A stretch of 64,000 bases of DNA, from contig JAQBYJ010000006.1 of assembly GCA_027622555.1 (NCBI GenBank), positions 1 through 64,000 on the forward strand, given 5' to 3'. The stretch's first letter is position 1. Each line of letters begins with the position of its first letter. The notes under the pieces were generated by a model that was not told the DNA's origin, ran no database searches, and saw only the letters and a program-made list of their open reading frames with translations. This DNA is from Verrucomicrobiota bacterium (GTDB taxonomy: Bacteria > Verrucomicrobiota > Verrucomicrobiia > Opitutales > UBA2995). A program made the position numbers and the translations under genes. Positions 55,263 through 62,544 of the stretch are shown here, one piece after another.

Positions 55263-56264
55263 TCACGTCAGCTGGATCATCAACTCCAGTTCTTCTCGGT
55301 TATGATATCCCGCAACCTCCCTGGGTGGATAGGCGGTGTCGTCCCAGATATTAATCTTGTAGCCGTTTGTATAGAAGATAACCGGTCTCTGCCCATGCAT
55401 CTGCTCCAGGCAATCTGCATACAATTTGGCCTGCTGCTTACCGACTGCGGCGTCTTTTGTCGTTCGTTTGGCCTCTACCAGTCCTAGAGGTTTTCCGTCG
55501 TATCCCCAAAGCACATAGTCGGCAAATCCCTCCCCGGAGTTTGTGGGCATTCCCTGCACGGGATACTCCTTATCCTCTTTATTTTCCAACGTCCACCCGG
55601 CACGAGCCAGCTCTAGGTCGATCAGGTATTTCCGCGTATCTGCTTCCGAGTAGTCGTGCGTATCCGGCTTTGCTTCGTTGGCTCTGCGCGCTGCGCTTAT
55701 TCGCAGTTGAAGTTGCTTATGCTTTTCATCGATCTCCGCTTCCTTGTCCGCCAGTAGCTTCGCTTTTTTGGCAAGTTCGGCTTCCAATGCGGCAAGCTTG
55801 GGTCCACTTAGATCTTCGTCGGCAGCAACCGCTTCTTGAGGAATAAGCCCAACTTCAAACTCCTTAACCTCAGCCAACCCTTGGCGGTGGTAAGTCCGCG
55901 CCAGCCAATACAGTGAGTGAAACAACTCCTTAACCACCTGCTGCGCTTCCCATTGTTTTACCGGTCGACGCGAATTGTGCACCGCCAGGTTACCCGCCTG
56001 TTGGATCACTTTGGCTTTGTGAAAAATCTGCTCAGGAACGACCTCCCTGAACTTACTTCCGTGGATCAACGATCCCAGCTTGGTATCGTAGGGTAGTTCC
56101 AGTTGACTGTCGTGTTCGTATAGCCATTGGACGGCGATTTCGAGTGCCAGACGCGCATAGATGCAAGCCGACCGCGCATCCGTATACGCATAGCCTTCCG
56201 CCTTTTTCCCTGCTTCGTAAAGCTGGGGAAACTCTTTGCTCAGAAATTCGAAGTTCGATTCCAT
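55263..56264 (-). CDS. hsdR: type I restriction endonuclease HsdR, nuclease part (frameshifted gene)
   Basis: About 333 residues from ATG 56264. A DUF4145-type N-terminus (FEFLSKEFPQLYEAGKKAEG, then ARLALEIAVQWLYEHD), a coiled coil, and the HsdR nuclease domain of the PD-(D/E)xK type: GEGFADYVLWGYDGKPLGLV then EAKRT. It ends at TGA 55265-55263, where the helicase part takes over in another frame. A one-base insertion or a two-base loss at 55263-55268 explains the split. The frame opens at 56309, but the family starts with MESNFEFL. Together the two parts equal a normal HsdR in length. Confidence 0.83.
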   Translation of the reverse strand: MESNFEFLSKEFPQLYEAGKKAEGYAYTDARSACIYARLALEIAVQWLYEHDSQLELPYDTKLGSLIHGSKFREVVPEQIFHKAKVIQQAGNLAVHNSRRPVKQWEAQQVVKELFHSLYWLARTYHRQGLAEVKEFEVGLIPQEAVAADEDLSGPKLAALEAELAKKAKLLADKEAEIDEKHKQLQLRISAARRANEAKPDTHDYSEADTRKYLIDLELARAGWTLENKEDKEYPVQGMPTNSGEGFADYVLWGYDGKPLGLVEAKRTTKDAAVGKQQAKLYADCLEQMHGQRPVIFYTNGYKINIWDDTAYPPREVAGYHNREELELMIQLT

Positions 56265-56341
56265 GGTGACTGCAGGGTAGGTTTTGAAGGGATTAACAAA
56301 CGTTGGCAATGCGTATACTTTATGCGCAAAAGTCCACTCCC

Positions 56342-57358
56342 TTACTGCTTACACCTTTCTTCAAAATCTTTCACCGTTTTCAACACTTCATCAAACGAAG
56401 GAAAATCTCCGAAGAACATCGTTCTTTGCATCTCCATATAATCTGCCTTCCAGAAATCCAGTGTTTCTTCCTTCGGTTGAATAGCAAGGTCCCCAATATC
56501 AAACGCCTCCCAATCCATCCAGGAGTATCCAAAGAAGGCCGATCGATGCTCAATCACGCGGGCAAGTAGATCTGTATTCCTCACTGCTTCCATTGCGACC
56601 CCTTTCTTTATCAATTGGTAAACATCGTAATAGTGCCGAGACAACCTTCGGTTCTTTACTTTGCCTGGCGGCCTGAAGTTCTCCTCGTGAAGCAGTAGCA
56701 ACTTATCCAGACAGGTTCGCTCTTTCGCAACCACCCGAACTTTTACCTTAGGTTCTTCAAAGTAATTGGGTGCCACTTCTGCGGAGTAGGACACTACCTG
56801 AGTCCATTCAATCGGCCAGGTTGCAGAACGAGCGCCCATTTCGATTTTCACTTCACGTGGTATATACGCATCGAGTCCATCCGGATACACACTGGCATAC
56901 TTAAAAAGTAAAGTCATCCCATCTACGTCATCGGGATCCGCTACCAGCATCCCATGCTCTCCCAGAATCTGCTCAACACTTCGGCTCAAAGCCGGTTTCA
57001 GTCGCTCAGCTATTAACTTACGACAGGCTTCCTTTAGCAGGTCGAAGCGTTTTCTTCGCTGCTTCTTACTGGGAGCTTTCTCTGGACTTTCGTTTCCGCC
57101 AAATCCCAAAAAACTACGATCAATAACGATATCAATATCTTCAGAAAACCGGTCGATCAATTTCCATGCCTTCGATAAAGAAGTACCGCCCTTAAAGACC
57201 AACGCTTCTCCAACTCCTTCCAAAGCGAACAATTCCCCCAAGATCCAGCATACCCAGAAATCCTTTTCAATGCTGATAGCCGATAGATTGAGTTGGTTAG
57301 ACGTTTCCTCGAAGACAATCCGCTTCTCATCATCAGACACTAAAGCAAAGGCATCCAT
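56342..57358 (-). CDS. AbiEii-family nucleotidyltransferase toxin
   Basis: A 338-residue protein of the AbiEii/AbiGii toxin family (type IV toxin-antitoxin). The nucleotidyltransferase motif is in VFKGGTSLSKAWKLIDRFSE followed by DIDIVID, with the metal-binding Asp pair. Further blocks are IEKDFWVCWILGELF and LLLHEENFRPPGK. AbiEii-type toxins modify tRNA acceptor ends and give abortive infection. It is encoded 2 bases after the AbiEi-like antitoxin. It sits between hsdR and the RAYT region in the defence island. Confidence 0.88.
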   Translation of the reverse strand: MDAFALVSDDEKRIVFEETSNQLNLSAISIEKDFWVCWILGELFALEGVGEALVFKGGTSLSKAWKLIDRFSEDIDIVIDRSFLGFGGNESPEKAPSKKQRRKRFDLLKEACRKLIAERLKPALSRSVEQILGEHGMLVADPDDVDGMTLLFKYASVYPDGLDAYIPREVKIEMGARSATWPIEWTQVVSYSAEVAPNYFEEPKVKVRVVAKERTCLDKLLLLHEENFRPPGKVKNRRLSRHYYDVYQLIKKGVAMEAVRNTDLLARVIEHRSAFFGYSWMDWEAFDIGDLAIQPKEETLDFWKADYMEMQRTMFFGDFPSFDEVLKTVKDFEERCKQ

Positions 57359-57360
57359 AC

Positions 57361-57963
57361 CTAGTCTGCGGCTATGGCTCGGAATATCGGACCCATCCAG
57401 GCAGGTGCAAATTGCACGTCTTTCAACAAACGTTTCCTGTCACTATCGCTCAACTTTCTGCGCAAGACCTTAACCGTTTGATTATCCACGTGATCTTTCC
57501 CCATGGATCTTAACGCTTGAATCACGAGGCCGGTCACTCGGTCACTCGTTGCCATGTTTCGGGGCGAAGTATTTATCAGTTCAATCGTCCGATTTCCGAC
57601 TCTCACCTTTCTACCTTTGCCATCGGTCAGGTAAACAACGCGCATCGGCACTTGGGTCGACAATCCCAGCAAGTTGGCCGCATAAGCCCCCGTTGGCATC
57701 ACGCGAACGCTGTCTCGGTCTTTCAAGGCACTGACAATCGCGTCTACCGAGGGTGATAAGACGCCCAGTTTGGGGTGCGTTTTCGGGTAGTCATACAAGC
57801 CTCGGGCGATGTTCCTAATCGTACCTTTCTTGGCCAATCGGTGCAAAACAAGGCCTATGGCTTGGCGACTTCCCAGATCCTTGAAATGATTTGGAGTAAA
57901 CACCCAACCCCTCTTCTTACCGTATATTCGGCTAATGACCTTTTTATCAATGCTTTGCATCAC
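57361..57963 (-). CDS. AbiEi-type antitoxin (DUF6088)
   Basis: A 200-residue protein of the DUF6088/AbiEi antitoxin group. The N-terminal winged-helix part (VISRIYGKKRGWVFTPNHFK, LVLHRLAKKGTIRNIARGLY) reads an operator, and the C-terminal part (VRVGNRTIELINTSPRNM) is thought to counteract toxin indirectly. It starts 17 bases from a clear inverted repeat that is its likely operator. A degenerate second copy lies at 58146-58385. Confidence 0.87.
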   Translation of the reverse strand: MMQSIDKKVISRIYGKKRGWVFTPNHFKDLGSRQAIGLVLHRLAKKGTIRNIARGLYDYPKTHPKLGVLSPSVDAIVSALKDRDSVRVMPTGAYAANLLGLSTQVPMRVVYLTDGKGRKVRVGNRTIELINTSPRNMATSDRVTGLVIQALRSMGKDHVDNQTVKVLRRKLSDSDRKRLLKDVQFAPAWMGPIFRAIAAD

Positions 57964-57979
57964 ATCATCTGATCCAATT

Positions 57980-58011
57980 TTGTAACAAAAAGCATATACT
58001 TTTTATTACAA
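57980..58011. promoter_or_regulatory. operator-like inverted repeat of the abiE operon
   Basis: 13-bp arms (57980-57992 and 57999-58011) matching at 12 of 13 positions: TTGTAACAAAAAG against CTTTTTATTACAA, with a 6-bp spacer CATATA. It lies 16 bases upstream of the antitoxin ATG. AbiEi proteins repress by binding inverted repeats upstream of their operon, so this is the probable site. Confidence 0.7.
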
Positions 58012-58040
58012 GAAAATACGTATACTGCCCCCAAGTAAGT

Positions 58041-58087
58041 TCCTGACCCCGGCCTTCCGGGACGGTCCCGGAAGGCCGGGGTCAGGA
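58041..58087. repeat. 47-nt near-perfect palindrome
   Basis: Two 23-base arms match perfectly around one central base. The left arm starts TCCTGACCCCGGCC and the right arm ends GGCCGGGGTCAGGA. It is GC-rich against an AT-rich surround and lies between the abiE operator and the degenerate AbiEi copy. It resembles a REP-type mobile hairpin rather than a terminator, since no T-run follows. Confidence 0.9.
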
Positions 58088-58145
58088 TGACAAATTACCC
58101 TAAGCACAGGCCAGGACAAGACCTAAAAAGATGAGAAATCCATCT

Positions 58146-58385
58146 CTACTTCCCACTCAATCGGCTGATGAAGTCACCAAGCGAAATCGGTCCTCCATCA
58201 TCTTTGATAACCCCGATCGTCGAAGGTTTGAAAATGGGTGCCAGCACCAGGGCGATATCCCTATCTTTCAGTGCATTCACGATCGCATCCGAACTGCCGA
58301 GATCCAAGAAATGTTTTGGAGTAAACACCCAACCCCTATGCTTCACATAAATACGGCTAAGCATCTCTTTATCCGTGGTTTGCAC
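58146..58385 (-). pseudogene. degenerate second copy of the AbiEi antitoxin N-terminus
   Basis: 79 codons. The first part parallels the AbiEi at 57361-57963 (MLSRIYVKHRGWVFTPKHFL against VISRIYGKKRGWVFTPNHFK). It then jumps to DAIVNALKDRDIALVLAPIF, a segment that lies about 55 residues further on in the complete copy, and ends with unrelated codons. The DNA-binding part is thus truncated and no toxin gene follows. It is a remnant or an alternative partial regulator. Confidence 0.78.
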
Positions 58386-58403
58386 AATTATTGAATAAAG
58401 CTT

Positions 58404-58435
58404 CAGTCACCAACAAAGCATATTTTTGGTGACTG
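58404..58435. promoter_or_regulatory. operator-like inverted repeat upstream of the AbiEi remnant
   Basis: 9-bp perfect arms (CAGTCACCA and TGGTGACTG) around an AT-rich centre, 18 bases upstream of the remnant ATG. Position and layout match the abiE operator at 57980-58011 while the outer arms differ. Confidence 0.6.
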
Positions 58436-58462
58436 TAAATCTCGAAATCACCTCACCGATAT

Positions 58463-58527
58463 GGATCGCGAATCTCCCGATTCGCTTGTATCGGCTTACG
58501 CTGTGCGAATCGGGAGATTCGCGATCC
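58463..58527. repeat. REPIN upstream of the RAYT gene
   Basis: Two 23-base REP units in perfect inverted orientation (58463-58485 and 58505-58527) with a 19-base spacer. Each unit has its own hairpin: GCGAATC-TCCC-GATTCGC. This is the REP doublet typical beside RAYT genes. Confidence 0.9.
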
Positions 58528-58576
58528 GGATAAATGTAACTCGACGAAGCATCCCATCCTGCTGTATCCGTTGAAC

Positions 58577-59263
58577 ATGCCATCGAACGATGCTTCGAAA
58601 CCTCCGGGTTCCTGGCTGCCCCAGACCTGGCAGTCCCGTGGTTACCTTCCCCATTTCCAGAGCAAGGACCATGTCCAGCATGTTACCGTACACCTGGCCG
58701 ATAGCCTGCCGACCTCCGCCATTCAGCGCATCGAAGAGTTGATAAAGGAGATGCCGGAACCGGAACAGCCGGTCGAACGGAGAAAACAGCTACAGGACTG
58801 GATGGATGCCGGACATGGTTCGTGCGTTCTGGAAATCGACGCCTTGGCGAAACAGATGGAAGAAACGCTTCTTCATTTCGATGGCCTGCGCTACCGGACC
58901 TTAGCCTGGGTGATCATGCCCAACCATTTCCACATACTGTTCCAACCAACCGGTGATTGGCTCCTGTCAAAAATTGTCGCATCCTGGAAGAAATTCAGCG
59001 CCCGGGCTATTCGCGATTGGTTAAAAGCAAATCAGGAGATTTGCGATCCCAGGTACACCCGGCTTCTGAACTGCAAATCCATCTGGCAGCCGGAGTATTT
59101 TGACCGGTATATCCGGAACTCGGAACACCTCAAAAAAACCGAAGACTACATCCACCAGAATCCCGTAAAGGCCGGACTCGTAGCCAAGCCCCGGGACTGG
59201 CCCTGGTCCAGCGCTTCCCTCCACCGGGAACATGACACCCTCGAATCACAGGCCCCAGATTAA
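58577..59263 (+). CDS. REP-associated tyrosine transposase (RAYT)
   Basis: A 228-residue single-strand transposase of the Y1/HUH group related to IS200/IS605 TnpA. Motifs: SRGYLPHF near the N-terminus, HFH in IMPNHFHILFQP, and the Tyr segment in DYIHQNPVKAGLV followed by WPWSSAS. RAYTs are domesticated relatives that mobilise REP hairpins. REP doublets of one family flank it at 58463-58527 and 59277-59341. A TTG at 58571 could also start it; ATG 58577 is preferred. The gene is intact and lies between the AbiE and hsdS genes. Confidence 0.92.
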   Translation: MPSNDASKPPGSWLPQTWQSRGYLPHFQSKDHVQHVTVHLADSLPTSAIQRIEELIKEMPEPEQPVERRKQLQDWMDAGHGSCVLEIDALAKQMEETLLHFDGLRYRTLAWVIMPNHFHILFQPTGDWLLSKIVASWKKFSARAIRDWLKANQEICDPRYTRLLNCKSIWQPEYFDRYIRNSEHLKKTEDYIHQNPVKAGLVAKPRDWPWSSASLHREHDTLESQAPD

Positions 59264-59276
59264 AAAACCTCCTCCC

Positions 59277-59341
59277 GGATCGCGAATCTCCCGATTCGCT
59301 ACCCACAACCGGAAAAATGCAACTCGGGAGAGTTGCGATCC
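59277..59341. repeat. REP doublet downstream of RAYT
   Basis: The left unit is identical to the REP of 58463-58485. The right unit is a diverged inverted unit, GCAACTCGGGAGAGTTGCG followed by ATCC. A 19-base spacer contains CCGGAAAAAT. It is repeated, with few changes, at 59502-59565. Confidence 0.88.
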
Positions 59342-59343
59342 TG

Positions 59344-59415
59344 TCAGAGTTCTCCTTTGAAGGCACTTTGTTGGAGGGAGTTAAAGAGGTTGTCGAGTTC
59401 AGCCAAGTGGGCGCG
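59344..59415 (-). pseudogene. orphan duplicate of the hsdS 3' end
   Basis: About 23 codons encoding RAHLAELDNLFNSLQQSAFK then GEL and TGA. This repeats the last codons of hsdS ([20 protein letters not shown] then GEL) with several substitutions. It lies in a roughly 138-base direct repeat with the hsdS end. It is likely the tail of a second, lost hsdS allele. Confidence 0.85.
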
Positions 59416-59501
59416 TAATAGGGCTCGTATCCAATGCTATTCAATCGGAATAGCAACCCCTCGAATTCACCACTTTCAGGATAGTCCCGCCCTCTCGCAA
59501 C

Positions 59502-59565
59502 GGATCGCGAATCTCCCGATTCGCACCCAGAGCCGGAAAAATGCAACTCGGGAGAGTTGCGATCC
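59502..59565. repeat. REP doublet at the end of hsdS
   Basis: A near copy of the doublet at 59277-59341; it ends 2 bases before the hsdS stop codon complement. Together with the adjoining hsdS tail it makes the second member of the 138-base direct repeat. The 86 bases between the repeats are unique and show no gene. Confidence 0.88.
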
Positions 59566-59567
59566 TG

Positions 59568-60767
59568 TTAAAGTTCTCCTTTGAAGGCGCGTTGTTGGAG
59601 GGAGTTAAAGAGCGTGTCGAGTTCAGCCAAGTGTTTGCGAAGGCGGGCTTTCTGGCGTTCAACCGAAGTGACGAGGTCGGCGAAGCTTTGTTGGAGGTCG
59701 AGGGGTGGTAGCGGAATCGGTAACCTCTTAATGATTCCCATATTTAATCCAGACATGATTGCACCCTTCGCATTTCGTTCCAGATACTCACGAGCCATAG
59801 GATGATGAAGAAAGTATGAATGAAGAAATTGTGGATGGCACTTTTCTGGATCTAAAGTGATGCAGCAAAGGTGCTTTGTATTAATTGAGGTTTCTATCTC
59901 AGTTGGAACAATAGCACATCGTCCACAAGTTCCCATGATAGTAATCAATACATCTCCGGGTTTAACCGTGTAGCGTTTCAATAGCTGATACTTCTCCTCA
60001 GAAACGAAACGCGGTTCACCGATTCGAAATTCATTTGCGACGGCATTGTCAATTCCGAGAACACGAATGCCAGCATCAACAAACTCACTATGGAGAAGCT
60101 GGCTCCCAAACGGACCCGTGCGAATCGAGCCCTTTTCAGCCAACGCAACATTTTCAATACTTTCTACCTTCCAGTCTTGCCGGACGGGATCGCCGAACAT
60201 GTCGAGGAAGGTGGATTGGAGCAGGGTGTCGAGTTGGGCGAGAGATTCCCGCCGCTTCGCCCGCAAGGCGTCCGCCGCATCCAGGATCTTGGCGATTCGC
60301 TTTTGTTCGTCCAAGGGAGGGAGAGGGATTTTGAGTTCCGCAAAAAACTGAGCAGGTACCCTTCGCTGTCCAGCTGCACCTTTCATTTTATTTTTTCCAG
60401 CCCGCCTAATATAAGGATTTCTCAACAAACTAAAAAGATACTTTCCTTCAACACCATCACTGGGACGTATCACATGGAATTCCGTGGATCCAAATCCCAA
60501 CTCCCTCGGTAGCGTTTCAGCAAACGCCATTTTACCGTTTTCAAAACAGGGCGTGATTTTTGCGATGATTAAATCGCCTCTCTGAAACGCCGTGTATCCT
60601 TTTGAAACTTCTTTGAATTCACGGTCCACAGGACTTACAATTGAAACAGATTCTTCTGACACAGCTGACATGGGAACAAAGCTGACTAACTCATCGTTCT
60701 TTGTCCCCTTAGACTTATCAAATCGAGGATTTATCTCAGCTATTTCTGCCAAACAGACGTTCATCAC
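59568..60767 (-). CDS. hsdS: type I restriction-modification specificity subunit HsdS
   Basis: A 399-residue specificity subunit with two target-recognition domains. TRD1 (about 1-155) ends [20 protein letters not shown], with a coiled coil [19 protein letters not shown]2 (about 190-360) ends [19 protein letters not shown], with a matching coil [19 protein letters not shown]. The two TRDs differ, so the site is bipartite and asymmetric. Its ATG overlaps the hsdM stop by 4 bases (ATGA type), so translation is coupled. This is the only intact hsd gene here. Its last 70 bases are duplicated at 59344-59415. Confidence 0.94.
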   Translation of the reverse strand: MMNVCLAEIAEINPRFDKSKGTKNDELVSFVPMSAVSEESVSIVSPVDREFKEVSKGYTAFQRGDLIIAKITPCFENGKMAFAETLPRELGFGSTEFHVIRPSDGVEGKYLFSLLRNPYIRRAGKNKMKGAAGQRRVPAQFFAELKIPLPPLDEQKRIAKILDAADALRAKRRESLAQLDTLLQSTFLDMFGDPVRQDWKVESIENVALAEKGSIRTGPFGSQLLHSEFVDAGIRVLGIDNAVANEFRIGEPRFVSEEKYQLLKRYTVKPGDVLITIMGTCGRCAIVPTEIETSINTKHLCCITLDPEKCHPQFLHSYFLHHPMAREYLERNAKGAIMSGLNMGIIKRLPIPLPPLDLQQSFADLVTSVERQKARLRKHLAELDTLFNSLQQRAFKGEL

Positions 60768-61777
60768 TTTTTTAACATCCTCTCCAACACCTTCATCCCC
60801 TCTTCAATCTCCTTCTCCAGTTTCTGCAAGCCAGCCAGGATTTCATTGGGAGGATCGTATTGAACTTCCTCATACTCGACTTCCTTGTATCGATTGATGG
60901 AGAGGTCGTAATCTTCCTTGGCGATTTCTTTTTTGGAAACGAGGAAGCTTGGATCGGTGCGTTTGCGATCGTGTTCTGACGGACGGCCCGGGCTTCGCGT
61001 TAAGCTTCGACCCGACACAGTCGGCGATCCGTCCCTACCTTGAAGATTTCGCCAGCGAGCCAGGATGTCAGGCAGATCGCTTTTATCCTGAGGGGTCCGC
61101 TTGTCATCCAGGGAAAAACCATCGGCCTGCATGTCGTAAAACCAGACCTTATCCGTGCCGCCGGAATTGGTCTTGGTGAAGAGCAGGATAGCGGTGGAGA
61201 CTCCAGCGTAGGGTTTGAACACGCCGGAAGGCATAGAAATAATGGCATCGAGTTTCTGTTCCTCGACCAAGGTTTTTCTCAGCGACTTGTGTGCCTTTGA
61301 ACTGCCAAACAAAACACCATCGGGCACAATGATCGCCGCTCGGCCACCGGTCTTCAACAAACGCAAAAAGAGAGCGAGGAAAAGCAGCTCGGTCTTTTTC
61401 GTCTTCACGATCTGCAAGAGATCCTTGGCGGTGGCTTCGTAATCGAGACTCCCGGCAAAGGGCGGATTGGCCAGAATGAGCGAATAGGCCCCGGCATCCC
61501 CGGCATGGGTTTCCTCCAGGGAATCCTTATAGCGGATATCCGGATTTTCCACCCCATGCAGCATCATGTTCATGCTGCCGATCCGCAACATGGTGCTATC
61601 GAAATCGTAACCGTGAAAGGTCTTTTCGTTAAAGCGTTTCCGGCTGCGGGTGTCTTTGAAAATGGTATCGCCATGGTGATCGCGCAGATACTCGTTGGCC
61701 GCCACCAGGAAACCGCAGGTGCCGCAAGCCGGATCGCAGATCGTATCCGTCGGCTGAGGGTCCATCATATCAACCAT
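60764..61777 (-). CDS. hsdM: type I DNA methyltransferase HsdM, catalytic part (after amber codon)
   Basis: 337 residues with the N6-adenine methylase core: AdoMet motif [17 protein letters not shown], the catalytic NPPF in [10 protein letters not shown], and [20 protein letters not shown]. It is in the same frame as the N-terminal part at 61808-62347 and separated only by TAG 61795-61793. The motif preceding the start, [15 protein letters not shown], is fully present. It contains an extra segment of about 24 residues ([20 protein letters not shown]) encoded by a REP-like hairpin. A split like this would be expected to impair the enzyme. Confidence 0.88.
   Translation of the reverse strand: MVDMMDPQPTDTICDPACGTCGFLVAANEYLRDHHGDTIFKDTRSRKRFNEKTFHGYDFDSTMLRIGSMNMMLHGVENPDIRYKDSLEETHAGDAGAYSLILANPPFAGSLDYEATAKDLLQIVKTKKTELLFLALFLRLLKTGGRAAIIVPDGVLFGSSKAHKSLRKTLVEEQKLDAIISMPSGVFKPYAGVSTAILLFTKTNSGGTDKVWFYDMQADGFSLDDKRTPQDKSDLPDILARWRNLQGRDGSPTVSGRSLTRSPGRPSEHDRKRTDPSFLVSKKEIAKEDYDLSINRYKEVEYEEVQYDPPNEILAGLQKLEKEIEEGMKVLERMLKK
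60977..61039. repeat. REP-like hairpin inserted in frame into hsdM
   Basis: On the minus strand it starts GGTAGGGACGGATCGCCGAC and ends GGGCCGTCCGTCA, with complementary GGACGG and CCGTCC arms around a 45-base middle. It codes for Gly-, Ser- and Arg-rich residues not expected in HsdM, between LARWRNLQ and [10 protein letters not shown]. Confidence 0.65.
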
Positions 61778-61807
61778 CAGCTTTATGATATGCCGTGGTG
61801 TCCGGAA

Positions 61808-62347
61808 CTAACCGTTCTGTCCCGCGCTGGCAATCTTGCCCAGCATATATTCATACAAATCGCCCTTGGTATCACGATCCGTCATCTCGATCAAGTCGAG
61901 TTGATCCACCACATTCGACAACAAACTCGGCTTGGGAAACATGAAGATGGCATCCCGCATGTGACGCGTAAACGAACTCTCATCCTCCCCTTCACTCGGT
62001 CCCTTTCCATTCTGACCCAGCGCCTTCATAAAAGGAAAGGCCTCATCCTTCACCAGGTTGAACATGGTCTCCGGGGCCAGGTTCTTGAACCGGCTCCAGC
62101 GCAGTTCCTGACAATCGACCTTCGATCCCTCCACCGCCGGATTCTTTCCCTCCGGAAACACCGGCTCCTCAATCGCTTTTTTTGTCCGGTTGGCCTTGGC
62201 CTCCCGCAACGTATGGAGCTCATCCAGTCGCTTAATAAACAGCAAGTAGGTCAACTGCTCAATCACCGTCAACGGATTGGCAATTCCGCCCGCCCACATA
62301 GCATTCCAGATGCTGTCTACTTTGGATCTGATTTCACCAGTTATCAT
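61808..62347 (-). CDS. hsdM: type I DNA methyltransferase HsdM, N-terminal part (before amber codon)
   Basis: 179 residues: IRSKVDSIWNAMWAGGIANP, LTYLLFIKRLDELHTL, FNLVKDEAFPFMKAL and the HsdM_N helical domain ending DLYEYMLGKIASAGQNG. A TAG replaces the Gln codon of the family motif QNGQFRTPRHI; a single CAG to TAG change explains it. The Met start at 62347 fits the family. The 176 bases upstream hold no clear promoter elements, apart from an unrelated Shine-Dalgarno on the plus strand. Confidence 0.88.
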   Translation of the reverse strand: MITGEIRSKVDSIWNAMWAGGIANPLTVIEQLTYLLFIKRLDELHTLREAKANRTKKAIEEPVFPEGKNPAVEGSKVDCQELRWSRFKNLAPETMFNLVKDEAFPFMKALGQNGKGPSEGEDESSFTRHMRDAIFMFPKPSLLSNVVDQLDLIEMTDRDTKGDLYEYMLGKIASAGQNG

Positions 62348-62508
62348 AAATTCACTAGAAAGTTAAAGTTGAGATTTTCCAAGCTTGCCCTTTTTAGGAA
62401 ACCTAAGTTTTTGTGCACTAAAATACAAAGGCAATTGCTACATGGGAAACAGCATGAACGTATGTTTAGTATTGCTAGGAGCAATAACTTTTTCTTAATT
62501 CAGAATCC

Positions 62509-62526
62509 AAAAGGAGGTCCACCGTA
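62509..62526 (+). promoter_or_regulatory. strong Shine-Dalgarno without a start codon
   Basis: AAAAGGAGG at 62509-62517 is followed after 6 bases by GTA (62524-62526), the spot where a start codon should be. GTA is in frame with the 313-residue gene and its next codons (AAA CTT GAA GAA CAT) read like a normal N-terminus. The first real start, GTG 62545, is 27 bases past the Shine-Dalgarno. Confidence 0.6.
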
Positions 62527-62544
62527 AAACTTGAAGAACATATC

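Noticed and set aside
55263-55268. Programmed frameshift in hsdR
   Set aside because: The site ACG TGA G has no slippery run that would allow tRNA re-pairing, and no stimulatory structure is evident; an indel is simpler.
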